Assembly (NCBI GenBank): GCA_905178155.1
Contig: CAJINV010000004.1
Span: 4,334,518 to 4,398,517 of the forward strand
Direction: 5' to 3'
DNA: 64,000 nt
Source of the DNA: Amoebophrya sp. A120
Lineage: Eukaryota; Sar; Dinophyceae; Syndiniales; Amoebophryaceae
The notes beneath the pieces were generated by a model, which worked only from the letters and a program-made list of their open reading frames with translations, did no database searches and was not told where the DNA came from. Shown here in pieces: positions 46,136-57,701 of the stretch. Made by a program: the position numbers and the translations under genes. Numbering within the stretch: position 1 is the stretch's first letter; each line of letters begins with the position of its first letter.

Positions 46136-49100
46136 ATGATGAACATGTCCCGGTCGTCGTCCCTGCCACAACATCGATGCGTGTGGCCGAAGGACCACCG
46201 CCTCGTCCCGTTTTTTTTGCTCGCCGTTCTTTTCTTCTGGTTCCTGCCTGGCACTCCGTCAGCAGCAGTTCCTGGCCATGTGAGTGGACGCCGTGGAAAT
46301 TTCGCCCTGAGCAGTAGAAATGCACCCGGCCGGTCCACCCAGTCGAGTTCTTCGACTCCGTCCGCTGACGTCTACGCTTCGACGCTCGAAGATCATCCTA
46401 CGCCAGCGCGGCGAGGTTCATCAAATGAAAACCATATTGGATCAACGTCAAGTGGTGCAGGAGGTAGTACTTCCTCCTTATCCACCGGGAGGTCTCTGTT
46501 GGTCCGAAGCAATAACCCCCATGCGCATAATCCGCTGCCCGAAGGAACTTCTGGTACAACAACAAGAAGAGCAAGTCGCTTTTTATCCACCAAGAATAAA
46601 TCGTCAGCCGCAAGGACTAGCCAACCGGACCGCCGACTGACTTCTGCGGAGCTTCGGGTTTTGTTCGCGGTCCACTTTCTCTTTGACGAATACGACGGAG
46701 AGCCGTCTTTTGCGAATACGGAATGCCTGGTTTGCAAGGTGGAAAAAGTCAGCACTAGTACCAATGCTGGTAATACAAGTAAAAATGAAGCAGGATCCGC
46801 AAATAAAATCTCAACTGATGTAGTAGACGAGCGCAGCGGGGGCCACGGCGCAGCTGTCTCGACCACGACAATATCTGACGAAATTTTGAATACGTACACA
46901 GAGGACGAACTGGACAGGTACCTGAGGAACATTTGTAGTTCTCCTTCACAGGATATCCAGGAGAAAACACCCATTCACATCCAATTTGTCATGCAAAACA
47001 CGCATCAAGTCCTTTGTTTGTCATGCAAAAAATGGATGGGGATGGTTTTTTTTCTGTGAATACAAGAACAAGTCGGCCGTGGTACCAGTTCTGATGTTCC
47101 GGCAGAAGGACCAGAAGGAGAATTTTCCGGTGCAGCAAGTAGCCAAGATGCTGCAGCACGTGCTGCTCCTGCACTCGATGCAAGAACTTCTGTGGAAGAC
47201 GACGATGAAAATAGACCACGACGAGAAAGGCCAGCTAATACAACGCGGACCTGCTCCGAAGAACATCCAGCGACGACCTACTCAAGCACCGCCGCCACCG
47301 CCGCACCGATATGCTTGCTGAGTTGCGGGCACGTGGTGTGCCGTAGTTGCGCGGAGCAGCAGCGAGCGCAATCACCTGGGGTGCAGTGCTACATTTGCCG
47401 ACGGGCGAGAAACCCCGCAATGTCCCACCGCCCGCGATGGAGGCTGCATAATGATCTTGCTGCACAGAGGGGTGGACAAGAAGGGAATGATAATCCGCTT
47501 CGCCAAAATGAAAACCTCGAACCGGATATGCAACGCAAAAGTATCGTACTCGTATTGAAATCATGCATTACAAATCCTGTTCTTAAGGCAAATTAGCATT
47601 ACAAATTTCATTTCTCATGCTGAGGAAATTTGTAATGCATTTATATATACGAGTAGGAGTACGATACTTTTGCATTGCATACCGGATTACAGCATCAAGC
47701 TCGGGTCGTTACTTAATCCCACGACCCTCTTCAGCAGCAGGGGAGCTGCAGAAGAACCTGAGACAACTACTGCGGGTGGTGCTGCGCCAGAAACGTCTTC
47801 TTGTGCAACATGCAAATGCCGCGAGGACCTCTGTCCATGGCAGTACTGCTTGCCCGGGCCGCTGTCGGTGGAAAAGGATCTCGACCCGGTTTTGCGACAT
47901 TTCGCGCACGAAGAAGATGTTGGCGTGGACGTCGATCGTAGTGCTGGTGTAGTCCCACTCCCAGGAACTACAGGATCCACCTCGAAAAGAACTTCTACAG
48001 CAGGAGAAGAAGACGAAAATCAAAGAACTCCAGGATATGGATATGATAAGACTTCTACAGAAGATGTAGACAACGATGGAGAGCACCACCTTCACAAGCG
48101 TAGTTCGAAAAGTAGCACGCCGCGCGAAAAGATAAAAATCAGTGATGCCTATCGTCCGATTCTTTGGCGCAGGGCTTTTCGCTACTTGAGGCGTGAGAAA
48201 CGCCAGTTCAATCGCATCGTCGCAAGTGATCATTCTGCCTCACAAGATGGAGTGGTGGGAGCGCAAGATGAACAACCTCCGCAATCCATGCTTAATTTTC
48301 GACGGGGTGAGGATCGGAACGAAATAAATGTTGGTCGGCCTTCTAGAGGTAGTGCCACTTCTACTAGCAGCACTTCTTTTCCACCGAATCGTAGTAGTTC
48401 TCGCAGACACGACTACGACCACTCCCAGGACGACGAGGAAGACGTCAGTCTCTGCGGTGCCTTGCTGCAAAAGCTTGGGCTTACTTCTTGCTCCGAAAGT
48501 TGTGGAACTACAGCTACTGCTTCATCGTCTAGCTCGGAGACGGATGAAGGCGAGATGAGGAACAAGAGCGAAAGTAGAGAGGACCACGACGAGAGCCATG
48601 ATTATCACGACAAGCCTGCAGCAGCTTTTTACACCTGCTCGTCCAGTCGTGACTTCTTTCCTCATTGCAGCGCCGGGACCTCGTCCGTACTGGAGTGCTT
48701 GCTTGGAGGTGGTGGTGGACCACCAGGGGATAGTATGCCGGATGACGAAAACGACGACCACCGGGACGAGGTGGACGGCAGCGCGAGTCGTGGACGCGCA
48801 AACACGCAGAGAAGAAGTTCTACTTCTTCTGGTGGTATAATTTTCACCTCTCGAAAGAACAAGAAGCGCAAAAAGAAAGACCGGCCCTCTGCTCATCTCC
48901 TCGACGGTGGCTCCGTGGTTTCGTTTCTGCAGTTCCGCGCTGCGGTTGACCTTTTAGACAGTGTCGGTTTTCCCACCGTGTGCAAGATTTTGCACCGCAG
49001 CGCACTGAATACGAACACCAGAGGTCGCCTCGTCCACTGGGAGCTGCAGCTGCCCTTCTGGTATCCAGGAAAAAACACCCATCCCCATCCATTTTTTGCA

Positions 49101-51624
49101 TGACAAGTAGTGGACTTTATGCATGTTTTGCATGACAAATTGGATGGGGATGGGTGTTTTTTCCTGGATATCTGGAGGATGGCGAACTGTCCCGATGAGC
49201 ACCTGTTCTTTGGTAGAAGAAGCAGAGCGGGAGCGCCGCTCCATGGGGTCCCTTGTAGTCACCGGACCGAGGAGGAGGACGGTTGCAACGACCATCGTGG
49301 ACGGGGTAGTAGCAAAAATGGAAACTACATGGAGGACGATTACGACCTTGCGCGCAGTCACTTCGACTCTTATGCGCGCGCGCTGGATGACAAAGCCGCA
49401 GTGCTGGGCGGAGAGCGAGCAGAAGAAACAACGTCTCGCGACGACGGGGAACAACAACAAGACATTTATTCTACGACAAGAAATAAGTGTGTAAACTTCT
49501 GGTCGTGTTGCTGTTGCTGCAGTCCGCCTACTGTTCCAGCAGATGTAGAAGATAACGAGGATTCTCCCGTTCCCCCCGCGGCCCACAGAAGATCTTCATG
49601 GCAGCGAGGGCGGATATCAACGATGAACGGGGTAGACGTAGATGAGCGCCATCTTTGGTCAACAGCTGACGATGTTGGACGCAGTGCAACTAGTTGCACA
49701 GCCCTAGGCTCCTGTATGAGGTCACTTTGCTGCGAGAGAATACCGAGTTGTTGTTTTGACTTTAGCAACTGCGTCGAGCGGTATGCGCCCGCGTTTCTAG
49801 CCTCGGTGGCGACCATGGCCGCCGACGTATCGTGGTTGTGGCTCTTTTCCCAGTGCGAACTCTGGCAGCTGTCGCACGCAGGAGTAGACCCGATGTCCTC
49901 CTGTTTGTTTGGGGGTCTCGGCGGTGCCTGCTGCAGTGTGGCCTACTGCTGCTTTTTCCGCCCCATGCTGTTGCTTCCAGCGGACGGCGCGGCGCGGCGG
50001 TATCTGGAGCCGGTGGGAACGGTTACGCGGAGCGGCAACATCCAGGCCTGCGACGTCGAGCGCGACTGCCTCGTCGAACCCTACGTGAACTGTTTCCTCT
50101 GCACCAATATGAAGTGCACAAAATATGTCGGGGTCTGGAAAGAACCTGTGATGCTGAATTATGCGCATGATTGCGGCGGAGGCGGTTGCATCCATTGGCA
50201 GCTAAGCATAGCAATTTTTTCTTTTTGGGACGCTTCGTCTTTGCATGACAAAGGAACCTCCTGCTCTGTTGCTGCACACGCAACACAGGCTTTCCAGGAA
50301 TGCAAGAAGCGACCCGTCGCGGCAAGTTCTACTTTTCCAGACCCAGCAGACGTATTTGCATTTGATAACCGAAATGGCGGTTGACGCGGTAGCCGATTTT
50401 TGTGTGTATTCCCGTGACGTATGGAGGAATAAATTTCTACCAACCTGCGACGATTATGTCACCGCGCCCTGCCGCCGCTGCTGCAGCGCTGTCGCGGACC
50501 AGGCGGCCGCCGCATTGACCTGCCGACGCTGCCGCAGCGCCCGGAGGAAAAAGGAGTTAGCGAAGATCTGGCCTCCTGGTCGTGCAGCTTCGAGACTGCA
50601 CAGCGGCGATGAAACTACACGTGAAGTAGATGTGGAGGAGGAAGTGGAAAAATTGGAGGCGGACGTCGCAGCAACGCAAACACGATCCCAGCAATCGTGC
50701 TGTTTGTCCTCGCCGTCCCCTTCATCGCAAAGAAACAGCGGCGAAGATTGTGCTAGTTGTGCGGCTGACTCTACTAAGCGTCGTCGTCAAGAACGTCATT
50801 TTCAAGAACTACTGCAGCTCGACTTTGCTACCGGCAGCGCGGATGAGCCGGTGTTTGCGCTGATGGATATATTGGCCTGCTCCGAGGAAGAGGAGGCGCG
50901 GAGCCGAAAAGTGGCCGAGCAGAAGCTTCGCGGAGTCGCTATGGCGTTCTCAAACGTTACATTCTCAACTGTTGCATGAATTTGCCATGCAAAAGTGCCT
51001 TCGACGGACGGCAGATGATCGAGCGGCTTCGCATGACAAATTTCGGAAGGGCTGAACAGCATCTAAATCTGCGCCAAACTTGTAATGCAAAAGGCGCAAT
51101 CTTCCTCCTTTCACTTTTGGCTGTCTTGCATTGCAAATTTATGTAACAGTTTAGTAACATTTGAGAGCTCCATAGTCGCCGAGCGAGGGGTGGACGCGGC
51201 CGGGGCGCTTCTCCACACTGTCTATGCATTGCAAATATCCCTGGATGTCTGGAAGGTTGGAACTTGTGATGCTAGCTTTGGACTCTAAAAGAATCTGTAT
51301 TGCATGACCAGCAAGAGGAGCCCAGTTTATGCTACGCGGGGAGGTCATTTGTCATGCGGGATAGGCATCAAGAAGCAAGGCCCCTGAAGATATGGAATGC
51401 TAGATCATGCATAATTACAGACATCCTGAGTCATGCAAAATATGTATGACAAAGCTGGCAACCTTCCAGACCCCGACACTTTTGCATTTGATACTGTCTG
51501 CGAAAAACTCATATTGCCGCACGCCCCACATCCCTGCCTCGAGCGGCTGGCTGGCAATCCCGCCAGCATGCACTTGCTGCAAAACTTGCGCCGCGCCATC
51601 AAACACAGAGACGCGCTTCTTTGA
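46136..51624 (+). CDS. Membrane-anchored protein with a split RING finger
   Basis: 1439 residues from exons 46136-46953, 47068-47526, 47687-49061, 49176-50107, 50373-50939, 51180-51222, 51499-51624. An N-terminal hydrophobic segment (RLVPFFLLAVLFFWFLP, about residues 22-38) is a signal anchor or signal peptide. Zinc-ligand candidates form a RING-like order: CLVC, then, well over 100 residues later, SCGHVVCRSC, then CYIC. The first loop is expanded by Ser/Thr/Asp-rich sequence and interrupted by a family D introner. RING domains act as E3 ubiquitin ligases; activity here is inference. Further Cys clusters (SCATCKCREDLC, CVNFWSCCCCCSP, CRRCCSAV...CRRCRS) and a hydrophobic stretch near APAFLASVATMAADVSWLWL follow. 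All six introns are introners (D, B, D, A, G, A), none GT-AG; the last two leave a 43-nt exon. Confidence 0.65.
46954..47062 (+). mobile_element. Introner family D, within the RING-coding region
   Basis: 109 bp. Duplication CAGGA/CAAGA. Excision gives SSPSQEQVGRGTSSD, the frame that contains the rest of the RING motif. Confidence 0.9.
47527..47681 (+). mobile_element. Introner family B
   Basis: 155 bp, TATGCAACG...TTGCATA. Perfect duplication CCGGA (47522-47526, 47682-47686). Excision gives NLEPDYSIKLG. Confidence 0.94.
49062..49170 (+). mobile_element. Introner family D, near-perfect palindromic ends
   Basis: 109 bp. The two ends are identical inverted repeats over about 30 bp (TATCCAGGAAAAAACACCCA...). 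Perfect duplication TCTGG. Excision gives LPFW-RMANCPDE. The most intact family D copy, so probably the youngest. Confidence 0.94.
50108..50367 (+). mobile_element. Introner family A, diverged
   Basis: 260 bp with ends GTCGGGGTCTGGAAAG and TTTCCAGACCCAGCAGACG. Duplication ACCAA/ACCGA. Excision gives FLCTKMAVDAV. Confidence 0.88.
50940..51174 (+). mobile_element. Introner family G
   Basis: 235 bp, TATGG...CCATA; ends TTCTCAAACGTTACATTCTC. Perfect duplication GTCGC (50935-50939, 51175-51179). Excision gives LRGVAERGVDA. Confidence 0.93.
51223..51493 (+). mobile_element. Introner family A
   Basis: 271 bp, TATGCATTGC...CATTTGATA. Perfect duplication CTGTC (51218-51222, 51494-51498). Excision gives LLHTV-CEKLILP. 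Confidence 0.92.
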
Positions 51625-53010
51625 TGCGGTAGTTTGGTGCTACGTCCGGCGCGCTCGACGTAGTTCCACCTATGGAAAGAGGTACTTACCTTGGAAAGCG
51701 GAAGCGCACTTTTTTTTTTCGTTCTGGTGCGAAGCAACAGGGCAGAAGAACGATTTTGTTAGTTTGCCTATCGCTTTCCTTCAGCTCGATTGCTGCAAGA
51801 ACCTTTGCAACGGGCAATAGATCAATTGCTCATCATCTCGAGAATAAAGCACTTACAAGTGGTGGCGATAGTACCTCCCGAACCATCATCATACCGACAA
51901 AATGTACGTCTACGCCATACTTACAGCTTAGAGACTAAAGAATACGACTCAACAACAACTGAACTAAAAAATGCACACACGAATCTCCTTGATTTTTGCT
52001 GCATAACTACCATTATAGTATACTCTCAATAAAACTGTTTGACAATTCAACCACTGTAAAATTCTTTCGCGTTTGTCGAAAATGTAAAACTAAAATCATC
52101 ATCAATATGGTGGCTCGGCGCTGGGATCATAGCGCATGCCTTTGGAGCAGCGGCAGAGAGTCTGATTCTTGAATTAGGAGCGAATGGAAGCGTTCCTGTC
52201 TCACACAGTTTGTAATTGCTGCTGTAGGCCGAGCTTGTCGATCGTATCGTTAAACAAAATTCACATGTGATTAGGGTTTACGGTTGTATTGCGAGTTTAG
52301 TCGATGGATGCAACAAATACAAATCAAAACTCAGACTTACGACGCTCAAAAAATAAGTCGCTGCGCCAAAAGAAATACGAGCTTCAGCAGTAAAAATCTC
52401 GAAACTTTCGGTTTCAAGTTGAGGTCCAGTCGTTCGCCTCTCGAAAGTCCACAGTTGCCTCGGTTTGAAACTGCTGCTGCTGCACACTTTTCATCGGTCA
52501 TGCTCATCATGTGCGTTGTGTCCGTTTTCCCTCGGTTTTGATGGTTAGACTAACGTCCTCTGTGTGATTTCACTGCAATAGCATAGCTGCTGATGCGATT
52601 CAACCATTTCGTATGTGTAGCATTTATTCCTCAAAGCAGGAGCAAACAATCTTCCGTCTCGGAGGACCAGTTCCCTTATATCTTCCGCTTGATATTGATT
52701 TTTCTACATTCTTTCTTGGCACATTGTATTTGGTGACACAAACGCAAGTTTTATTTCTCTTTTCTAATCCTCGTTGTTTATTGAAAACGTTGCACAGCAA
52801 ATTTATATCGTTGCTATCGACCGCCTTGCTTTCGCCTGTAGCCAACTAGCGATCTCCAGACTGTCAAGATCCGCTCTGCGCTTTTTTCTTTTTTACAAGA
52901 ACGAGCCAACGCAAGGCTCTAGTTGAAGAAAAGTCCGCGTGGCCGCCCGACCTGACGAACGTAAAGAAGTCATTGAGACGGAAACCACGTCAACGCTTCA
53001 TCAATCAAAC
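51625..53010. other. Intergenic region
   Basis: 1.4 kb, A/T-rich, no supported gene and no introner ends. Short frames around 52284 and 52613 lack features. Confidence 0.5.
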
Positions 53011-55517
53011 ATGGGTGCCGCACTCTCCAAAGCCATATTCCGTTTGGGCGCGACCGCGGCCGGCGTCGGCGTGATTCAGGAGCTTCAGGTATAATATACG
53101 AGAGTGGATTTTTCTCTTGCAAGTCTTGCTCGTGGGTCTGCTGACGAAGAGAATTCGAAGACGCTTCTATTGATTTTGTAAGAACAGGACCCTGCTGGCG
53201 GGATGATGTAGCTTTGGTTCTCGTGCAGTCTAAGTATTTGCTTACCGGCAACAAGAACAAAGGAACTGTTTTCATGATCCTACTTTCATTATTCTCGGTT
53301 GATGCTCCCAAAGTCACCAAAGCGGGCAAAAAGTTACTGTTTATTCCACTCCACATTTTACAGCCCGTCACCGCCGTGCAGACCGGGGGCCTTCTGGGTT
53401 TTTCCGGGGATGGAGATTTCCTCGGCTTTCCGAACCGTAGTGGTCCTCATGGTATGAGGGTGCACAGCTCTCCCTCTCCCTCGTTTGTCATGCGAAATGA
53501 GTAGTACCAAATCAGCCCCTTGCAGCCTCTTGACACTTTTTGCATGACAAGTTCTGGCAGCTCAACCCGTATCACAATCCTGGATGATTTTTTTGTCATG
53601 CAAAACCGGCACTTCTGGTCCTGCCGACGCGTGTATTGCTGTTTGTGCCAACTACATACAAATGAGGGGGAGCAAGAGTTGTGCACTCTCATAGAGGACG
53701 GTGGAGCTGTGTCTGAGGAAGAAGGTCCGGGGCTGGAGGTGGTTCCCGCCGTAGAAGAAGTGTCCGGTCAGAATGTTGTCGTTCAAGAGGACGAACACTC
53801 TCTTGGGGATGAGTCGACGTCCACGTTTTTGTCCAGTGGCAGTGCAGACCGGTACCCGCTCCTCACTGAAACCGCGCCCGCGCTTACCTCCGAAGCCGCA
53901 GCCTTACAGGCTAGAAAGCTTCAGCCTCACACTCTCACTCTCTGGAAAGGCTTCCTTCAAGCAGTCGGCGAGCTTTTTTTCAATTCGTACTCGGGCACTC
54001 AGCCGAACAACGCTCTGTTGCCGGACTTTTGTACTGGTTTCCACTCTGCAGATGGCGGGGCTGCAGAGACAGAGCCGCGGCAGCCACACCTCAATGGTGG
54101 AGAGGAGCTTCCGCCCTCCTCCTATGCCACTATCAAGCGAAACTACGAGGTCGAGGAGCAAGGCAATCCGCGGGCCGCTGGGATGTTGAACAAGCTCAGC
54201 CGCATCTTACCGAAAAGCGTCGAGCCGTTTTTGGCCCAGATTCGCCTATGGTGGGAGAGTCGATTATCCGCCGAACGGGTAGCAGAAAAAACATCGGCGC
54301 TTGCGCTACTCGGGAAGAGATTGCGATTGGAGAAGCCTAAGGAGGAGACTTCGCTGGCGGGCGCAGACTGGTTGGGACACGAATGGGAAACAACGCAAAA
54401 ACTACGCGAACAGCACGAAGAAGATAAGCACAGTGATGGATCTTCAATCGACACGCGCTCTGAAGATCAGAAGAAGGAGAAAGAGCTTCGAGATTTTAAA
54501 AACGACCTCGACGCATTTGCCGCCAGAATACGTAATGGGCAGGAACAACTGCCGGAACAACTCGAATATCTTTCTTTGTTGGAGCCTCCCCCTTCCAATA
54601 CCGTTTTCGTCAAAGAAGCCTCGTCGTCTACTTTTGCCGAGGAAGAACTGGTTGCGAAGGCGTACGAAGTTTTCCGCCAGATCTCCGAAGTATGCATTGC
54701 GCCTGCAGCTGCATCTGGAAGAGGTTTTCGTAGGTTGTACAAGATGTAAATGTGGATGTGGAATCGAGGACGTCCGAAACTTATTTATTTTGTTCGTAGG
54801 TCATTAATGAATATTTCACGGGTTCGTCTGGTTCAACAAGATCTGGAGCTTTTTACAAGAGCTCGTCCACTAGCCGTGCTGCAAACCCCAGGACGTTTGC
54901 ATGAGAAGCAAGCCCTCTGATGTTGTGGTAGATGGCGGTTGCGGAATTTCAGGGGGGTACTGCACACCCCCCCCGCCTACAGGTGGAAGATGTTCGTCCT
55001 ATAAGCTGGGTGTACAGTACTAAAATTGATCTTCGTCTTCCGAAGATCCAGGAGTATTAACCACGAGCACAGGTGTAATAATTACGATCACGATGACCAT
55101 CTTAATATTAAGGTTAACCGCGAAGGCCTATTCCCACATGAGTAGTTGCAGGTTTGCAATGCATACAGCACTAAACCATTTTCATTTTCATGGAAAACCT
55201 TGTTTGGCTTCGACTTCGTGCACTACTTGAGGAAAAGAGACCTCGTCAAAAAAGCAATCCCCATTTTCGACGGCGTTTGCGAGCGGTTTGCTGCGCTCGA
55301 GAAGGAACGGAGAGAGAAAGAACGGAGGCAGGAGGAAAAGAGACAGGAGGAACTGATACAGGAGCAACAGACACGGAAGGAACGGCAACAGGCGGAAAAA
55401 GAACAAAGGGAATTGAAGCAGACCGATCCTGTGCAATGGAGAGCCAGCACGGGCAACAACGGTATGAAGCTTGTTCCGGCGGGGCTCCGGCTCGGAACGG
55501 GTCACCTGGGGTGGTGA
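53011..55517 (+). CDS. MGAALS-type protein with C-terminal coiled coil
   Basis: 520 residues from exons 53011-53088, 53364-53452, 53699-54745 and 55169-55517. The start MGAALSKA fits an N-myristoylation signal (Gly2, Ser6), which would tether the protein to membranes. Conserved-looking parts are LQPVTAVQTGGLLGFSGDGD and TLWKGFLQAVGELFFNSYSG; the middle is acidic. The last exon encodes WKTLFGFDFVHYLRKRDLVK and then a Glu/Arg/Gln-rich coiled coil of about 50 residues. Introns 1 (53089-53363) and 3 (54746-55168) are GT-AG; intron 2 is a family E introner. Joining the last exon is inferred from phase and a GTAAAT donor overlapping the stop at 54747-54749; otherwise the protein ends there and the coiled-coil frame lacks an ATG. 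Family not recognised. Confidence 0.55.
53453..53693 (+). mobile_element. Introner family E, diverged
   Basis: 241 bp, ends GAGGGTGCACAGCTCTCCCT and GAGTTGTGCACTCTCATA. The 5-bp flanks CATGG/GAGGA match poorly, yet excising 53453-53698 keeps the frame (GPHG-GGAVSEEE). Confidence 0.8.
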
Positions 55518-57701
55518 AGAAACGAGGTGGACCTCTTTACACCAACGGCACGCAACATTCTTCTGGATCTTGGCGTGTCATCGAAGATCAGTATCACCTT
55601 GTCATGATTTTCCATCAAGATAGATCAAAATTAATACTTAGCGTTAACTTTACAGGTACAGTACACGGGCCGCAACGTCTTTTGCTAATCTTTCTGTTTC
55701 TATGTCGTGATACATGATTTTTATTGACCTTCTTAGCGAAGAGCGACAGCGATTGCCTGGGGAGCATCTGCACTCTCACATAAATATATCAAGAACATCA
55801 AAATAAGTATGTCATTACAAAGTTTTCTTTCGCGACCGGATCCGATGACCAAGCAGAAGCATGTTCGTAAGTAAGACGCGACAACACGCCGCTTCAAGTA
55901 GCATATCGAAGCAAATAAATTATCGAGCTAGAGCTAGTCAAAATTACACACAGACTATTCGCTCAGATGAACGAAAACATAAATTTGTAGTGTTGGCTTA
56001 GCAGCAGGTCCTCCAGGTGCAGGGACGAGAAAACCTGATCCGTCACAAGATACTGCCATTTGTACACGTCGCGCGACATTTTTGCAGAGCAGGTTAAGGG
56101 GCTGTCAAGTGCAACTTCTTTGTGAAATTATTGATATTTTTATTTACGGATCATCGAGGTCGCAGCTGCCACGCAGCGTCATCGTCGTGCTAGCGGCCGC
56201 ACTGTCAAAAAGATATAAAAAGGATTGAGTTACTGTTATGTTCGTCCGCTGAGCGCTTGATGTGATCTTTCTTTGAAGCTCCTCTAAGAGCTTGAGCACA
56301 GGAATCGACATTGTTCTTGAAGAAAAAGGGATACCTCTTCTTTCAACCGCTATCTTCACGAGTGCTCCATACAACTGCAGCTAGCCTGTTGGCGTTTGCG
56401 TGCTGCTGTGGTTGCATCGGGTTTCTTCAGGCCCAGATCAGGATCACATGTAGATATGATGGCCCCGCATTATTCTGTCTTGCTCTTGTTGTTACGCTTA
56501 AGTACGACAACCGCGGGTTGGTCTATCACATTCAAGATCAGACCAGGCCAGCACGTTCTTCTTGTCTTGTACATGACATAATCCATCAAGAACAGAAGAT
56601 ACTAAGTGGATGAAAGAAAAAAATGAGACGCCAAAGCAGGAGCAGACGAAAGCTGAAGATCCGAAACTACAAACGCATTTTTATTTCTTTTTGTGGACGA
56701 TTCACAACCACCTGATCCTGAACCAGCATACTTTACAACCTGTTGTCGAGAAGAATATTGGAAGCCTCCCAAATATTTATTAAAGCGATCGCTTTTATCA
56801 CCATGAGCCGGTGATTCATTGTTGACTTTTGTAGCGGAGGTGATCTGTATCCATAGCATGAAAAATAGAGAAAGTGAAAGAATTGGCGAATAAACCCTGT
56901 AGATCCTTGGCTCCTCTTTTGCACAGAAAAATTCACTACAGCACGTTGATGAAAACAAGTTGTCTTCCATAAAATAGTTGTTCCTGTTTGATTTGTTTAC
57001 TTCCATGAATTTGGTTGTGATTAACAATGATCTGGATCATCTTCTGCGCGCCAATAATGAGTACCTCCAACTTATTCATTTCGTCTCTACTAGTACCTCC
57101 CCCCCGACCAGGCAATTTTGAGTTCAACAACCTTTTCAGCAACTTGTATATGTTTCTTTGAACTCGAAGATAGACTAGCGACTAGGACCGCGACAATAAT
57201 TCGAAAAGCTTTATCGCACACCTAGCACTAGCAGAGTGCGTGCGCGTCGTATGTCTCCCGTGGACCACACCGGAGACAAACTCATGTGTATTTTCTCCTT
57301 GCCGGCACCTTTTTTTGAAGGCGTAATAAAAATGTTCTCATAATTTCTCTCGACGATCTCTAATATTGCCCCACGACCCGCGATCTCGATCTTGTTTTAT
57401 TTGAGTAATTCCCTCGTCCAAAAAAATAGAATACTAAAGAAGTAACTGACTAAAATTCAGCTGAAATTGATGAAAGTATCAGCATTTGATGGCAAAAAGC
57501 TCCCTTAGTTATCGATGACCAGTTTATTTTCCAGCATAAAAAAATGACGAGAACGTAAAAAAAAGCTGCGCCATCATTTTATTCGACGCGGTACATCTAC
57601 AAAAACAAGCATCAAATCATTTCACTCTAGAACTTGATTGCTTGTCCGCTACCCCCCCCGCCAACCCTCGTCGACACACGACGAGGACCCCCTCCGAGAC
57701 T
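55518..57701. other. Intergenic region
   Basis: 2.2 kb, the longest gap in the window. No supported gene, no introner, no rRNA/tRNA recognised. Short frames near 56311 and 56602 (minus) have no domain features. Confidence 0.45.
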
